Assembly: GCA_016169945.1 (NCBI GenBank)
Contig: JADLSH010000395.1
Coordinates: forward strand, 5,174,001-5,238,000
Length of the DNA: 64,000 nt
From: Trachythela sp. YZ-2020
Taxonomy: Eukaryota; Cnidaria; Anthozoa; Malacalcyonacea; Clavulariidae
Reading direction: 5' to 3'
Shown here: piece after piece, positions 23,601 to 32,269 of the stretch
Layout of the letters: each line of letters opens with the position of its first letter
How positions within the stretch are numbered: position 1 is the first letter of the stretch
Notes under the pieces: generated by a model
Databases searched by the model: none
What the model saw: only the letters and a program-made list of their open reading frames with translations
Told to the model about the DNA's origin: nothing
Program-made: the position numbers and the translations under genes

Positions 23601-25472
23601 CAATTGAAGATATTTCAGACTGTTTGATGTCTAAAAATAAAATGGACAAATGTGTATTACATGTGTTTTTTAGAACGATTGTGTCGGTCAAATTTCTGCC
23701 CATATTACATGTTATGTCGAGAAGTGAATGGATATCCAACATGTGGTTAGTGTAAATTGCTATTTTAATATAGCCAACAAATTCGTTGTTTTCATGTCGG
23801 CGCGACTTACATGCATTGCTTTGCCTTTGGCTTCTTCGCATAACTTTCAGACTGAAACCAATTAATTTAATTTTTGCTTGTAACTACGTCCTTATTTAAC
23901 TACAATTAGTGATATCTGAATTAAGCATCAATATAAATTTTTCATATAATGTATTTTACATGAAGTTTATGAATGGATTTTATGATATGTATATTCATTC
24001 CATCATAGTAGTCCTACATGAATCCCGCCCATTGGAGGAGGGTTTCGGCTGTCTTATGTATCTAGGAATTTTTATGCAGAACTTTTTGTGCTAGATTTTT
24101 GCGTCTACTGCTTTAGAAGTAGTCTGTAGTCACATATTAAGTCAGCGCCATGGTGTGGCGATTCACATTTTCACTTTTACAAAACCACGTGATACCCGTT
24201 GACGGAGCAAAAGTTTCCAGTTGTTCACGATCGACTGTCGATATGTCTTCCATTTATGAGTTATTTGTGTAAATTAGAATGTTAATTGCGCTCTGTTGTT
24301 CGTCGTAATAACAGTCTTTAATATTTTGTATTAGATAGCAAGAGTTTTATATGTTTACATCTTTACAGACTGATATTGTATTATATACTGGCGAAATATT
24401 TCGTATTTTCGTCCGATGTCATATTTTTAGAAGCTAGTAACCGTAAAGGTGAATTACAATACGTCTAGTTTTAAATATTTGGGGGCCACAAGTTACAATG
24501 TTTTGTACAATATTTAATATAGCCAGCATTTTGACGTTGTGGAACCTAAAACATTTTGACCTTCGGCCTTCGTGACTTCTGATTATCCACGCTTTATATT
24601 CCGTGTCAGGAATCACTGAACAAAAGAAAGCATAACTAATTTTTCCTAGCAAATGAATTATAGATTTGTGCCTCTTTCCTCCGCAGAGGCTTTATTATTA
24701 CGATTATTATTACGCTTACATGACGCATTTTACTACGCCGCTGTGCAGGGGAACGCAGGCGGAGAACAGGGGAGAAGAAGGAAGGCGCGAAGCATCTGCC
24801 AGATGCCACACCCAATATGGCGGTAAACCGGGGGGGATACGTTTCCGTAGGTAACATTCACTGGTAGGCAGTTAGGCAGTAGGCACAACGCAATTTCAAG
24901 TCAAAATGGCTGGGAAAATATCACTCACTCCAACAAGCCCACAAAGAGACTATTTAATGAAATGAAGTTCGAAATGAAAAAGTGTTATGTCCAGTTTGTG
25001 GGAAGACGCCTGCTATCTTTTCAAGGCAAGGTCTGCATCAGCGCTATATAGCAGTGCAAAAAAGCAATGTATTCAGCGAACATTTGTGTAATACTTAGTT
25101 TTAATAGTAGCCTTAACTTCATCCTAATAGAATGGCCATTTTATGTTCTTATCCACGTTCAATATCTTTCTACGACTACTTTCTCATCATAGTGGTACAA
25201 TCGCAGTAGACGCATGTACGCCATAGCGTGCCTATTTTTGTACTAGCCATGCAAACAAGCGATCACCTTACTCGAGAGAATTTTCTTTATTGGACGTCAC
25301 CTTTCGGTGCATTACATTTCTACATTATTGTTTTTCTTTTCAATTTTTAGTGAAAATTTGCCCACAAAGTTCGTGTTTTTGTGTACATGGTGTGGAATAT
25401 TACCATCACCGCAATGGCTGTCTCATGTGTCGATGCAAGTTGCCCTATCTGATCAGGGCTACACGAAAATAG
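17585..25472 (+). CDS. secreted ShK-Kazal-Kazal-antistasin-like protein, multi-exon
   Basis: Exons read: signal-type 17,585-17,632; ShK 20,830-20,952; Kazal 21,244-21,462; linker 22,126-22,146; Kazal 22,420-22,638; Cys-rich 23,674-23,745; antistasin-like with stop 25,351-25,472. All from the ShK exon on have AG/GT borders and phase 1 at both sides, so they join in frame. The first exon (MIRPWMGIKKLIFFIL) ends in phase 0, so either one small exon of length 3n+1 is missing from my reading or the true first exon lies elsewhere. Kazal and antistasin-like domains are serine-protease inhibitors; the ShK domain is a six-Cys module found in secreted enzymes and in channel-blocking peptides. A secreted, extracellular inhibitor role is likely. 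No paralog-specific name is justified. Confidence 0.75.
18799..18906. repeat. CpG-rich imperfect hairpin C
   Basis: The outer stem CAATTAGATTATT pairs with AATAATCTAATTG. About 8-9 unpaired bases follow on each side (GAGCTCAAG and CGAGAGCG), then inner stem ATTTCTATG.ATGAG against CTCATAGAAAT and GATAGTT against AACTATC. It is followed by TTTTAGTAG, the boundary shared with the other hairpins. Confidence 0.8.
19023..19129. repeat. CpG-rich imperfect hairpin B
   Basis: The outer stem AACAATTAGACAAC pairs with GTTGTCTAATTGTT. Unpaired GAGTCCGA and GAGGACGA follow, then a 21-bp inner stem (GTTGTCTATGAGCGAATAGTC against its complement). The loop contains GAAGGCGAAGCCTGAG. It has the same layout as hairpins A, C and D. 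The short frame across it (19,021-19,206 minus) is a by-product. Confidence 0.85.
19130..19437. mobile_element. TIR body between two hairpin-type boundaries
   Basis: Ends are TTAGTATACACC and GGTGTATACTAA. CCAATCAGAATG lies 60 bp inside the right end. No transposase is present. It abuts hairpin B on the left and the next body on the right, so bodies and hairpins are chained. Confidence 0.65.
19438..20070. mobile_element. non-autonomous element body, copy 2 (copy 1 at 5063-5599)
   Basis: The left end TTAGTAGAAATT is matched by AATTTCTACTAA at the right. CATTCTGATTGGT lies about 45 bp inside the left end. An internal hairpin at 19,508-19,545 (AAAGTGATAGTCACTG/CAGTGACTATCACTTT) is intact here but interrupted in copy 1. 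From 19,524 on, similarity to copy 1 is high, with small indels. It lies in the first intron of the ShK-Kazal gene. Confidence 0.75.
20071..20144. repeat. CpG-rich imperfect hairpin A, shortened copy
   Basis: It has the same outer stem as hairpin A at 5600 (AACAATTAGTCGCC), but about 31 bases of the inner stem and loop are missing. The GTGATTACAAGC stem now closes on ATAT. The right outer arm has lost ATTG, ending GGCGACTAAGTT. Confidence 0.75.
20830..20952 (+). CDS. ShK (ShKT) domain exon
   Basis: The 123-bp exon (acceptor GTGCAG, donor GTAAGC) encodes six cysteines with spacing C-x7-C-x6-C-x10-C-x3-C-x2-C. The C-terminal half is the classic WM...C-P-x-T-C-G-x-C signature (QWMRKYCPDTCGMC). 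Spacing of the last four cysteines matches the family exactly. The conserved Lys-Tyr dyad of channel blockers is not clearly in place, so channel block should not be assumed. Intron phase is 1 on both sides. Confidence 0.8.
21060..21208 (+). repeat. retroposon 3' end with (TTTG)n tail
   Basis: The segment ends TTATGGCAAATAAATTG followed by (TTTG)n. Near 55,545-55,590 a similar end, ATGACAATAAATAAATTG then TTTG, is seen. This is the usual 3' form of LINE or SINE copies. The 5' limit is not defined. It sits between the ShK and first Kazal exons. Confidence 0.5.
21244..21462 (+). CDS. Kazal/follistatin-like domain exon 1
   Basis: The exon is 219 bp, phase 1-1, between TTCGACAG and GTAAGT. It encodes an N-terminal Cys-rich part (NPCQHHKCLYHSRC), then CLCQ, and a Kazal core with VCGTDRVTYRNNCTLKAIAC and a final GFC. 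The C-G-T-D-x-x-T-Y-x-N-x-C motif is the Kazal signature. The whole resembles a follistatin-type FOLN-Kazal pair as in agrin and follistatin-like proteins. Confidence 0.85.
22126..22146 (+). CDS. 21-bp linker micro-exon (putative)
   Basis: A pyrimidine-rich acceptor CTTCTTCAG precedes it and GTAAAA follows. It adds seven residues (MPTYIP core) and is phase 1-1, so the flanking Kazal exons join in frame with or without it. It may be optional. Confidence 0.5.
22420..22638 (+). CDS. Kazal/follistatin-like domain exon 2
   Basis: Also exactly 219 bp and phase 1-1. It encodes PCAHVKCRNFAKC, then KCKC, and a Kazal core ICGKDGVTYFNQCFWKVKSC ending RGRCG. Cysteine positions align one-to-one with the exon at 21,244, so the two arose by exon duplication. 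Upstream and downstream borders are CATTTAG and GTTAGT. Confidence 0.85.
23674..23745 (+). CDS. short Cys-rich exon (antistasin/FOLN-like)
   Basis: This 72-bp phase 1-1 exon encodes LCRSNFCPYYMLCREVNGYP and TCG. The C-x4-C-x5-C-x8-C spacing looks like the first half of a FOLN or antistasin-type module, and the next exon supplies the second half. Acceptor TTTTTTAG, donor GTTAGT. Confidence 0.6.
25351..25472 (+). CDS. antistasin-like terminal exon with stop
   Basis: The exon enters in phase 1 after CAATTTTTAG. It encodes ICPQSSCFCVHGVEYYHHRN and then GCLMCRC, ending with a basic tail and TAG. The G-x(7)-N-G-C-x2-C-x-C ending is characteristic of antistasin-type inhibitor domains. A possible polyadenylation hexamer AATAAA is at 25,673-25,678. 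Confidence 0.65.
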
Positions 25473-25859
25473 GAACTTCATACCCTAAAATATACTAAGG
25501 GAGATAACGAAGTATAGATTTTGTATCTCCTAAGAATTCGTAAAGTAGTTGTAATTTTAAGAAAGTAATAATTTACTGGTAGTATATGGATTAGAGCAAA
25601 TTATGAGGGTGGTAAAGTGTAAATTACCATTCTTATTCAGTTTCATGAAACGAAAGACGGTCTTTGTCTTGAAATAAAATTTACAGGACCAATTTTCACG
25701 ATACGAAATTTCCCTGACAAATATACTTGTTGAGAGGTTGTAGACAAAAGGTGGATTCGGACGGCGGCCGACGGACGGCAGATGTAACCACATTTATCCT
25801 TTTCGTGCGTCCATTCGGCCGCCGTCCATATCTGCATCTTATCCACAGTCACAGAGCTG

Positions 25860-26400
25860 CAAAATTACTGCTCAAAAAGGAATTAATTACAATTACTTGC
25901 TTCAAAAAGTAATTAATTCCTATAATTACAATTACCTTTTTCAAAAAGCAATTAATTAAAATAACAAAATTATTCCTTCGAAAACTAAATAATTATAGAT
26001 TGCATTTTGTAATGTGGAGCTTGCAAATAAACTACTCCCGACCCCAGACTACTACGGCCAGAAATGAAAAGAAAGTTGAATGAGCGGAATAAGGATACAA
26101 ATCTTATACAATATATAAACATTCAAGTAATATTTACCCAAACAACTCCTTCTTTTTCTCGCTTTTCTATACCTTTTTATTTTTATTCGATGGTAATTAA
26201 CGTTCATTGCGTTTTAAGAAAGACTTTAGTAAAGGAATTTGTAATTTTCATCTGCTAAAGGAATGGGTTTCTTCGTTTGGTAATTAATTACCTTTTTCCG
26301 TTCCTTTTCAAAAAAGTAATTAGTTACAGTGAGGTCAAAATTACTACAAATGTAACGAGTAGCGGGTAACATGTTAACATCATTGTAACCACTGAACTCA
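25860..26400. repeat. AT-rich degenerate repeats of AAAAAGTAATTAATTAC type
   Basis: Variants of the motif, with its complement, occur at least eight times between 25,880 and 26,330. This gives a patchy internally repetitive region downstream of the ShK-Kazal gene. Nothing coding was recognised. Confidence 0.5.
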
Positions 26401-26407
26401 TGCATCT

Positions 26408-26597
26408 ATGTTTTTGTCTAGGTTTATGCAAAAATGTGGTCCTTGTTCGTCACGTGCTAGTTGTATGCATGCCATATCAACCAATAGCAAACTTTTTAAA
26501 ACTAACAAAATGTAGTCACGAATGGATATAACAAAGCCAAAAATTCCTTACGTGACGAACAAGGACCACATTTTTGCATAAACCGAGACAAAAACAT
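26408..26597. mobile_element. 190-bp foldback/MITE with about 45-bp inverted ends
   Basis: The left arm 26,408-26,454 is mirrored at 26,548-26,597. Landmarks are GCAAAAATGTGGTCCTTG with TTCGTCACGT at the left and ACGTGACGAA with CAAGGACCACATTTTTGC at the right. The arms differ at one or two positions. No target duplication was recognised. Confidence 0.75.
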
Positions 26598-28293
26598 ATA
26601 AAATGGATTATATCGGCCTCATCGCAATTCAGTTAAAACCGAGATGCTGGCGAAGATATTGAGTTTTTCGTTCTATAAAATCAGACTGAAAAATGCAAAA
26701 CGACTTAATATATTTTACGTTTTAAAATGAGAAGGATTGATCGATCGAATTGAATGAATATGTAGGACGCACTGTTCATGAAATCGGCATCCGACGTTTA
26801 TGTCGGGCATTTCACAGGCAAGTTGTGAAAGAGTTAAAACAACCCCCGATTATGATATTACCGATGAAATGCTAATTAACATTAATCATTATTGTCTAAT
26901 TGTAAAATACGAAGTATTATAAGTTCTTTTTAAACTATTAAAGCCTTAAATCAACGGTTACCTATACAAAAATCAACGGTTTTTTCTAAACAAACGTGTC
27001 AATACATTTCCTTTCCTGTATGTATGCTTCATGATTTGTTGTATGACAGAAAGCTTGAAAGTATGCTATAAATTTTTAACCATATGACATTATTGTTTGC
27101 CATGCTAAATCAATTTCTAAGGTACGAGTTGAACGCGACTGGCTATACTATATAGGCTTATAGTACCATGGAGTGGCCTACGAAGGAGACTATTACCACA
27201 GCTAGTCACAAGACGATTTTTTCATTAATACACTTCATAGCTTCGTCGGCGAACTCGGTGGGCAAAGAGATCATGAGCAAATAGTTATATATATGACAAT
27301 GTTAACATAAAAAATCTATTGCACGAAAGCTACATGATCAACATAAACAAGAGAAGCGGCCACTAGATACGCATGCAGGAAATCGCGTCTTTGATACCCA
27401 AGAATTGAAAAATTTCAGTCGGTAAATTTGACCTGCGACAATAGGCAGATTTGCCTTCCAGCCCCCCTCCAAAATTTTCTGGGGACGGCCCTGCGTCAAA
27501 ATATGTTATTACATTAGTCTAGGGGTCTTTAATAATCAAAAGCCGATATAAGGTTCTAGTAGACCATTAGCCCTTTTGTATTGTATATTAGAGTTAAGTA
27601 AATATGTAAACTGATGCATGTATGGGCGAGCATAATGAAACAAAAAAGTTTTAAAATGTATAGTTTGATTTCTATTTTATATATTAGTCTTCATAGAGTT
27701 TATCATTTGCAAACAAAAAAACTATGGGATACATCATGATGTTCACATGACATTGACACAAAAGCATATAAATAAAAAAAGGAACCACTTTAAGAGTTGA
27801 AATATTATGGAGAACATTATATACTGTAATTACTGTTGACTCAGGAAGGCTGAACAAACATAATATTGATAGATTTTCAAAAAGTTAACGTTCAGAATTA
27901 GTTTGTCAGTTTTATAATTGGTAAGTCAGTTTCAATAAGTAAAGCATATTGTAACAAAACACACAGCTGCAGTGCTTCAAGTTTTTAAAGTTGTATAGAC
28001 TCTCTAAGAGACAAAGCAATAGGTGGAAGCTTGTTTTATGCACTGTATATAAGAGACAAAACGTTATAGTCATACGCGTGAATCTGTACACACAAAAGTA
28101 ATATTGTGAAGGAGCCAGTGCGCATGCTCTGCGAAGGGAATCAGTTGGCAGTTTTTTTTAAGAGAACAGAAGTCATCACAGGGGCAGCACGACAAACAAA
28201 CTCAGGACTGGGCGTGTAAAATTCAAAGAATTGACTTTTTAGGCTCACGAATGGATCGATGAAATGAGCAAATGAGAGAACATATTAGCTGCG
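26598..28293. other. upstream region of the GPCR, no gene recognised
   Basis: No supported exon was found. Near 27,455-27,493 the sequence CCCCCCTCCAAAATTTTCTG with GGGACGGCCCTG looks like one end of a hAT-type element whose other end I did not find. A TATATAAGAGAC-like motif at 28,045-28,056 is a possible core-promoter element for the GPCR. This is inference. Confidence 0.35.
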
Positions 28294-29259
28294 ATGACGA
28301 ACTATACTGATGATAACCCACTTCTCAACCCTGAGTCAACGTCACTGTTGCCTATAATGATTGCTGCCTACGTCCCGATGTTTCTAATGTCTGAATTCGG
28401 GAATGGTTTCGTTATATATTCGTTAGTTTATCTCAAACGGCATCATCACACGGCTATTGATAGTTATGCGTTAAGTCTCGCAATTGCTGATTTTCTGCTG
28501 ACAACGTTGACTGCTTTTAATGCTTTAGAGTACCTACACAACGAGTGGATATTGGGGGAAGTATTCTGTAAAGTACACGGAACGCTGATTGAACTCTCTC
28601 AAACAGTCTCTACTTTCACTATAGCAACAATAAGCTATAGTCGGAGTAAAGCAGTAAATAATCCATTCAAAATGCTCCGTGGAAGAAAAGAAGTGAAAAG
28701 AATGATCATTATTATATGGCTCGCAGGATTGGCTCTCTCTTCTCCCTTGATATATGCTTACACAGTAGCAGCGAGAAATGGAAGATTTCACTGTAGCAAT
28801 ACAAATTTCGGAGTAAGAGCGCGACAAATTTATTATATTTTACAAGCAAGTGTACTCTTCTTCGTGCCAGTGTCGGTGATGATCGTATCACAGCGGAAGA
28901 TTACGAGAGATTTACGAAAGCATTCCAAGACCAATCAAGCAGTGATGAACTGCAATGAAAGGAATTTTTCTCGAATGACATCACACGAAAGACGAATACG
29001 AAAATTTCTTACATGTTTGTGGGTTATATTTGTCTGTTGCTTTACACCACATATCGTAATGCGCACCATAAATCATTTTACATTAATTAGGAAAACGAGT
29101 AAGATTTTGAACCAGATCTGGTACATAACTCAGTTACTGATAGTTCTTAATTCATCAGTCAATCCATTTTTGTACTATCAAATGACCAACAGAAACGGGA
29201 CTTTTACTCAGCATATCTTAAAATTATGTTGTTGTCTTCGATGGTGTAATATTGAGTAA
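28294..29259 (+). CDS. rhodopsin-class (class A) GPCR, single exon
   Basis: A 321-aa seven-transmembrane receptor. Landmarks: N37 in EFGNGFV (TM1); SLAIADFLL with D66 (TM2); W85 and C92 before TM3; W142 (TM4); C167 in extracellular loop 2, likely disulphide partner of C92; P192 (TM5); CFTP 249-252 (TM6, for CWxP); VNPFLYY 290-295 (TM7, the NPxxY motif); and a CCCLRWC palmitoylation-type tail. The DRY motif after TM3 is replaced: ISYSRSKAV, so only R117 of the triad remains. An N-terminal NYT glycosylation site is present. General features resemble invertebrate peptide/amine-type receptors, but the ligand cannot be inferred. AATAAA lies 28 bp past the stop. The length is normal for a compact class A receptor. 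Confidence 0.9.
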   Translation: MTNYTDDNPLLNPESTSLLPIMIAAYVPMFLMSEFGNGFVIYSLVYLKRHHHTAIDSYALSLAIADFLLTTLTAFNALEYLHNEWILGEVFCKVHGTLIELSQTVSTFTIATISYSRSKAVNNPFKMLRGRKEVKRMIIIIWLAGLALSSPLIYAYTVAARNGRFHCSNTNFGVRARQIYYILQASVLFFVPVSVMIVSQRKITRDLRKHSKTNQAVMNCNERNFSRMTSHERRIRKFLTCLWVIFVCCFTPHIVMRTINHFTLIRKTSKILNQIWYITQLLIVLNSSVNPFLYYQMTNRNGTFTQHILKLCCCLRWCNIE

Positions 29260-29286
29260 AATTGACTAGAGAACTTACAAATTCAC

Positions 29287-29292
29287 AATAAA
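29287..29292 (+). promoter_or_regulatory. polyadenylation signal of the GPCR gene
   Basis: AATAAA starts 28 bp after the stop codon, implying a very short 3' UTR. Confidence 0.5.
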
Positions 29293-31419
29293 TTGATCAT
29301 ATTTCATTTACTTATTGAAAGGTCATCATGACTAATGAATAGAATTTAGAAATTCATCAAAATTTCTATTGGTATGAGTATGTCATTAATGTCAATTTAG
29401 CTCTGTTTCAGTAAAATCGCACTTTTTGTTGCATTAGAAAAATCATCAACGCCAACGGTGTTATTGTTTTAGTCTCAAATTTGTTTTTTAATTGCTTAGC
29501 GTCAAAGTTTCTAGTACATCGTTAAATATTTTTATTTTAATTTGTCTTTGTCCTCGTTAACCTCGTCAGGATTTTCTTCACTATGTTGTCGGTGTTTGTT
29601 CTTGTTGTCGTTGTTGCTGTCATATATATAATGTAGATTATTATGTTATTATGCATTCCCAATAAGCTTCAATTTAATGTAAAATTCAATCTTAGTCTCT
29701 TAGACATTTCGTAAAACGTTTCGAACTTTTTTGCCGATAAACTTTGTCTTTAACAGTGAAATCAGTTCAAATCATACAATTCGCTCGTGAAAATAATCTT
29801 ATTAGCCTATAAGCTTTTTCTCAATATAAAATAGGTTGAATACATAGGAAAATTTACTGCGCCTACACTGAAATAATGGCAAACAGTGGACAAGCAACAA
29901 TTTTTTAAGCAACAAATAGATGAATAATTTGTCAATTAAATTATCAAACTATACCTTGTCCTTGGCTTAATGCAGAAATGCCTTATATTTCATGTTTTCC
30001 CATCATATATTTCTTCTTATCATATTTTCAAAGTGAAAGTGAAAAATTCGCTACACTGCTCTCTACACGGAATGATTGTCTTTCCCATATGTTTTCAAAA
30101 TCTCGCTCATTCCACTCCTGGCAGCCCCCCATATTTTTTAGATCAGTGATCATGTGACCATCCATCATTGAAAATATGATTACCGGGTGCGAATAGTCGG
30201 GCGAAATAAGTACCCAATGCGCTCGGGGTGTAATAGAGAAGTTGTGTGGGGATGCAGAATAGTTAGGTCTTTGGCGTTATACCAAGAAAAAGAAAGCCGT
30301 CACTTGAGCAACTCAGCAACATGCACTAACCTCAGTTCTTTTGAAGATTTTAATTCAAGCCAATCAAGCGTACCACCTCCCATCTGGAGAACAACACAAA
30401 CTTTAATCTTCAAAAAGTTTTTTGTTTTTACCCTCTTCGGTTTAATACTACTTTAATAGTCTTACAGCATTCGACATATTTTTCCCTTTCCCAAGTTTAA
30501 GACACAGGGCAAAAAGGGAAAGCAAATCCCCTTAACTATATGGCCTCCTTTTGGCAATTGGAATGAAGCTGTTTCGAGCCCTGAGAGTCTGTTACTTAGG
30601 TAAAAAGCAGTGACTATACGACCTATGGGCTATGGCTAGGAAAACTGCATGTCAGTCACATTCTAAAGCTGACATTTCATATTTGTAATAGGTAAAACTG
30701 GGGCGATCGATCATAACTTCTTACTAAATACTGCATGTATGAAGTCCATTGAAACATATTCAAAAACGGTTTATATTAGTCCAAATTTCTATATTTCAAC
30801 CAAAGAACGCAATAAGTAAAACTTATCTCAGTATTTCTTTGCGAAAACACGAGAACTTGCTGGACAAAAGCGAAGATAAACCAACAACCCTTCCGTGCCT
30901 GTCAGTCCTGTTAGATGTTGCTACGTAGCCGAAGTGACTGCAGGCGTCTTGTTTGAAGTAATATTACATATTGGCATACGTACGTAATTGCCAATCCAGT
31001 TTAATTAAGCAAGTCAAATATCCTGCAATAATATTCATTACGTTCTAAAACACTATATGAAACTCTCACACAATCTCCATGGGCATGTACACTGCAAGAT
31101 TCAGCTGGCTGTATATAGTGTATAGCTGTATGTGATAGATTCAGATTAATATTTTCCAAGTTTTACCATTAGCAAGAAAGATTTATAAAATACCTCTGTG
31201 CATGTTGGCCTTATAAGGCTTCGCCATTACTTCCGTTCCCGATTTGACGTCACAAGCCTTATTCGAACCTAGCCTCTTTTCCCCAGGCCATGTTTTAAAA
31301 AAACCATATTAATTTCGAGCCAAATATCTCCTAAAATATTTCTTGGATGAAGGAATTATATATATCATTCGAAATGTCTCGTCACGGCCGATTTATGAGG
31401 AAAAGATGGTAATTCTTTC
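29293..31419. other. 2.1-kb stretch between two GPCR loci
   Basis: No gene was recognised. Frames are short. The 89-aa frame at 30,187-30,456 has no known domain. No clear repeat boundaries were found. Confidence 0.4.
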
Positions 31420-32269
31420 ATATGCACTTTAATTGGAAATATAATGATCATTTTGGCTCTTCTTCGATACAACTCATTGCGTTCACAACCAGACTTAATT
31501 ATAGCGAACCCGTGTGACAGATATTTTGTTTTATAGTGGTGTTGTTTCATTCAATTTGTTTTATTTGTATGAAGGTCGTCCAATCCCTATTTCGAATGGC
31601 GCATGCAACTATTGCGAGGTTTTTGGTGTTTCTTTTATACCTTGCCTCGGTTTATACTTAACTTTTGTCAGTGTGGAACGGTACCTTGCTACGAACTATC
31701 CTTCAGACACCACACTAGTGGACTTAGTGGATACGAAATTTCGATAACAATAATTTGGTTGGGTTGTATTCTTCTATCCAGCATTCCGTTCGGGATCATA
31801 AAATACGGCTACATCAAGGAATTAAAACACTGTATTGATATATTGGCCATTTGGCCTGATACGTCTGCTTTCATATGCGTTCCTTACTTTATTATTGTCT
31901 ATATCATCCCTCTTTTGGTTCTTGTGTACTGCAATATTTGCATTCTAAAAGTAGTTAGAAGAAGGCGAGATATAGGTGCTGCAGTCTAAAACTCTTCAGA
32001 GCGAATAAGATCCCAACACGAAATACGTACGTCCCTAGTTGTCAGAGCAATTATTTCAATATTAATATTATCATGGATTCCTTACTGTCACGTTTTCCAG
32101 CTTCCACTTGTCGGAGAAATATTATACGACGTCATTATTGTTAACAACTTTCAACGGATGTTCAAATCCATTTCTCTATGGAATGATGAATAGAAAACTT
32201 CACAAGGCATTTGCTGATATCTGTTGCAGACGTCACTTGCTGATATATGTTGCAGACGTCGTTTGCTGA
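31420..32269 (+). pseudogene. class A GPCR pseudogene ending in the 26-bp satellite
   Basis: Receptor landmarks appear in order but in different frames. TLIGNIMIILALLRY (TM1, GN motif) is followed by a frameshift and VTDILFYSGVV (TM2). VEFG-type TM3 text ends FVSVERYLATNYP (ERY for DRY). Another shift gives ISITIIWLGCILLSSIPFG (TM4) and IIPLLVLVYCNICIL (TM5). Further on are VVRAIISILILSWIPY (TM6) and, after another shift, NGCSNPFLYGMMNRKLHKAF and ADICCRRH (TM7, NPxxY and helix 8). At least three frameshifts and internal stops make it non-functional unless assembly errors are involved. The helix-8 codons GCATTTGCTGATATC and TGTTGCAGACGTC are the first unit of the tandem array. Confidence 0.85.

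Noticed and set aside
28534..28827. 97-aa minus-strand frame
   Set aside because: Antisense shadow of the intact GPCR.
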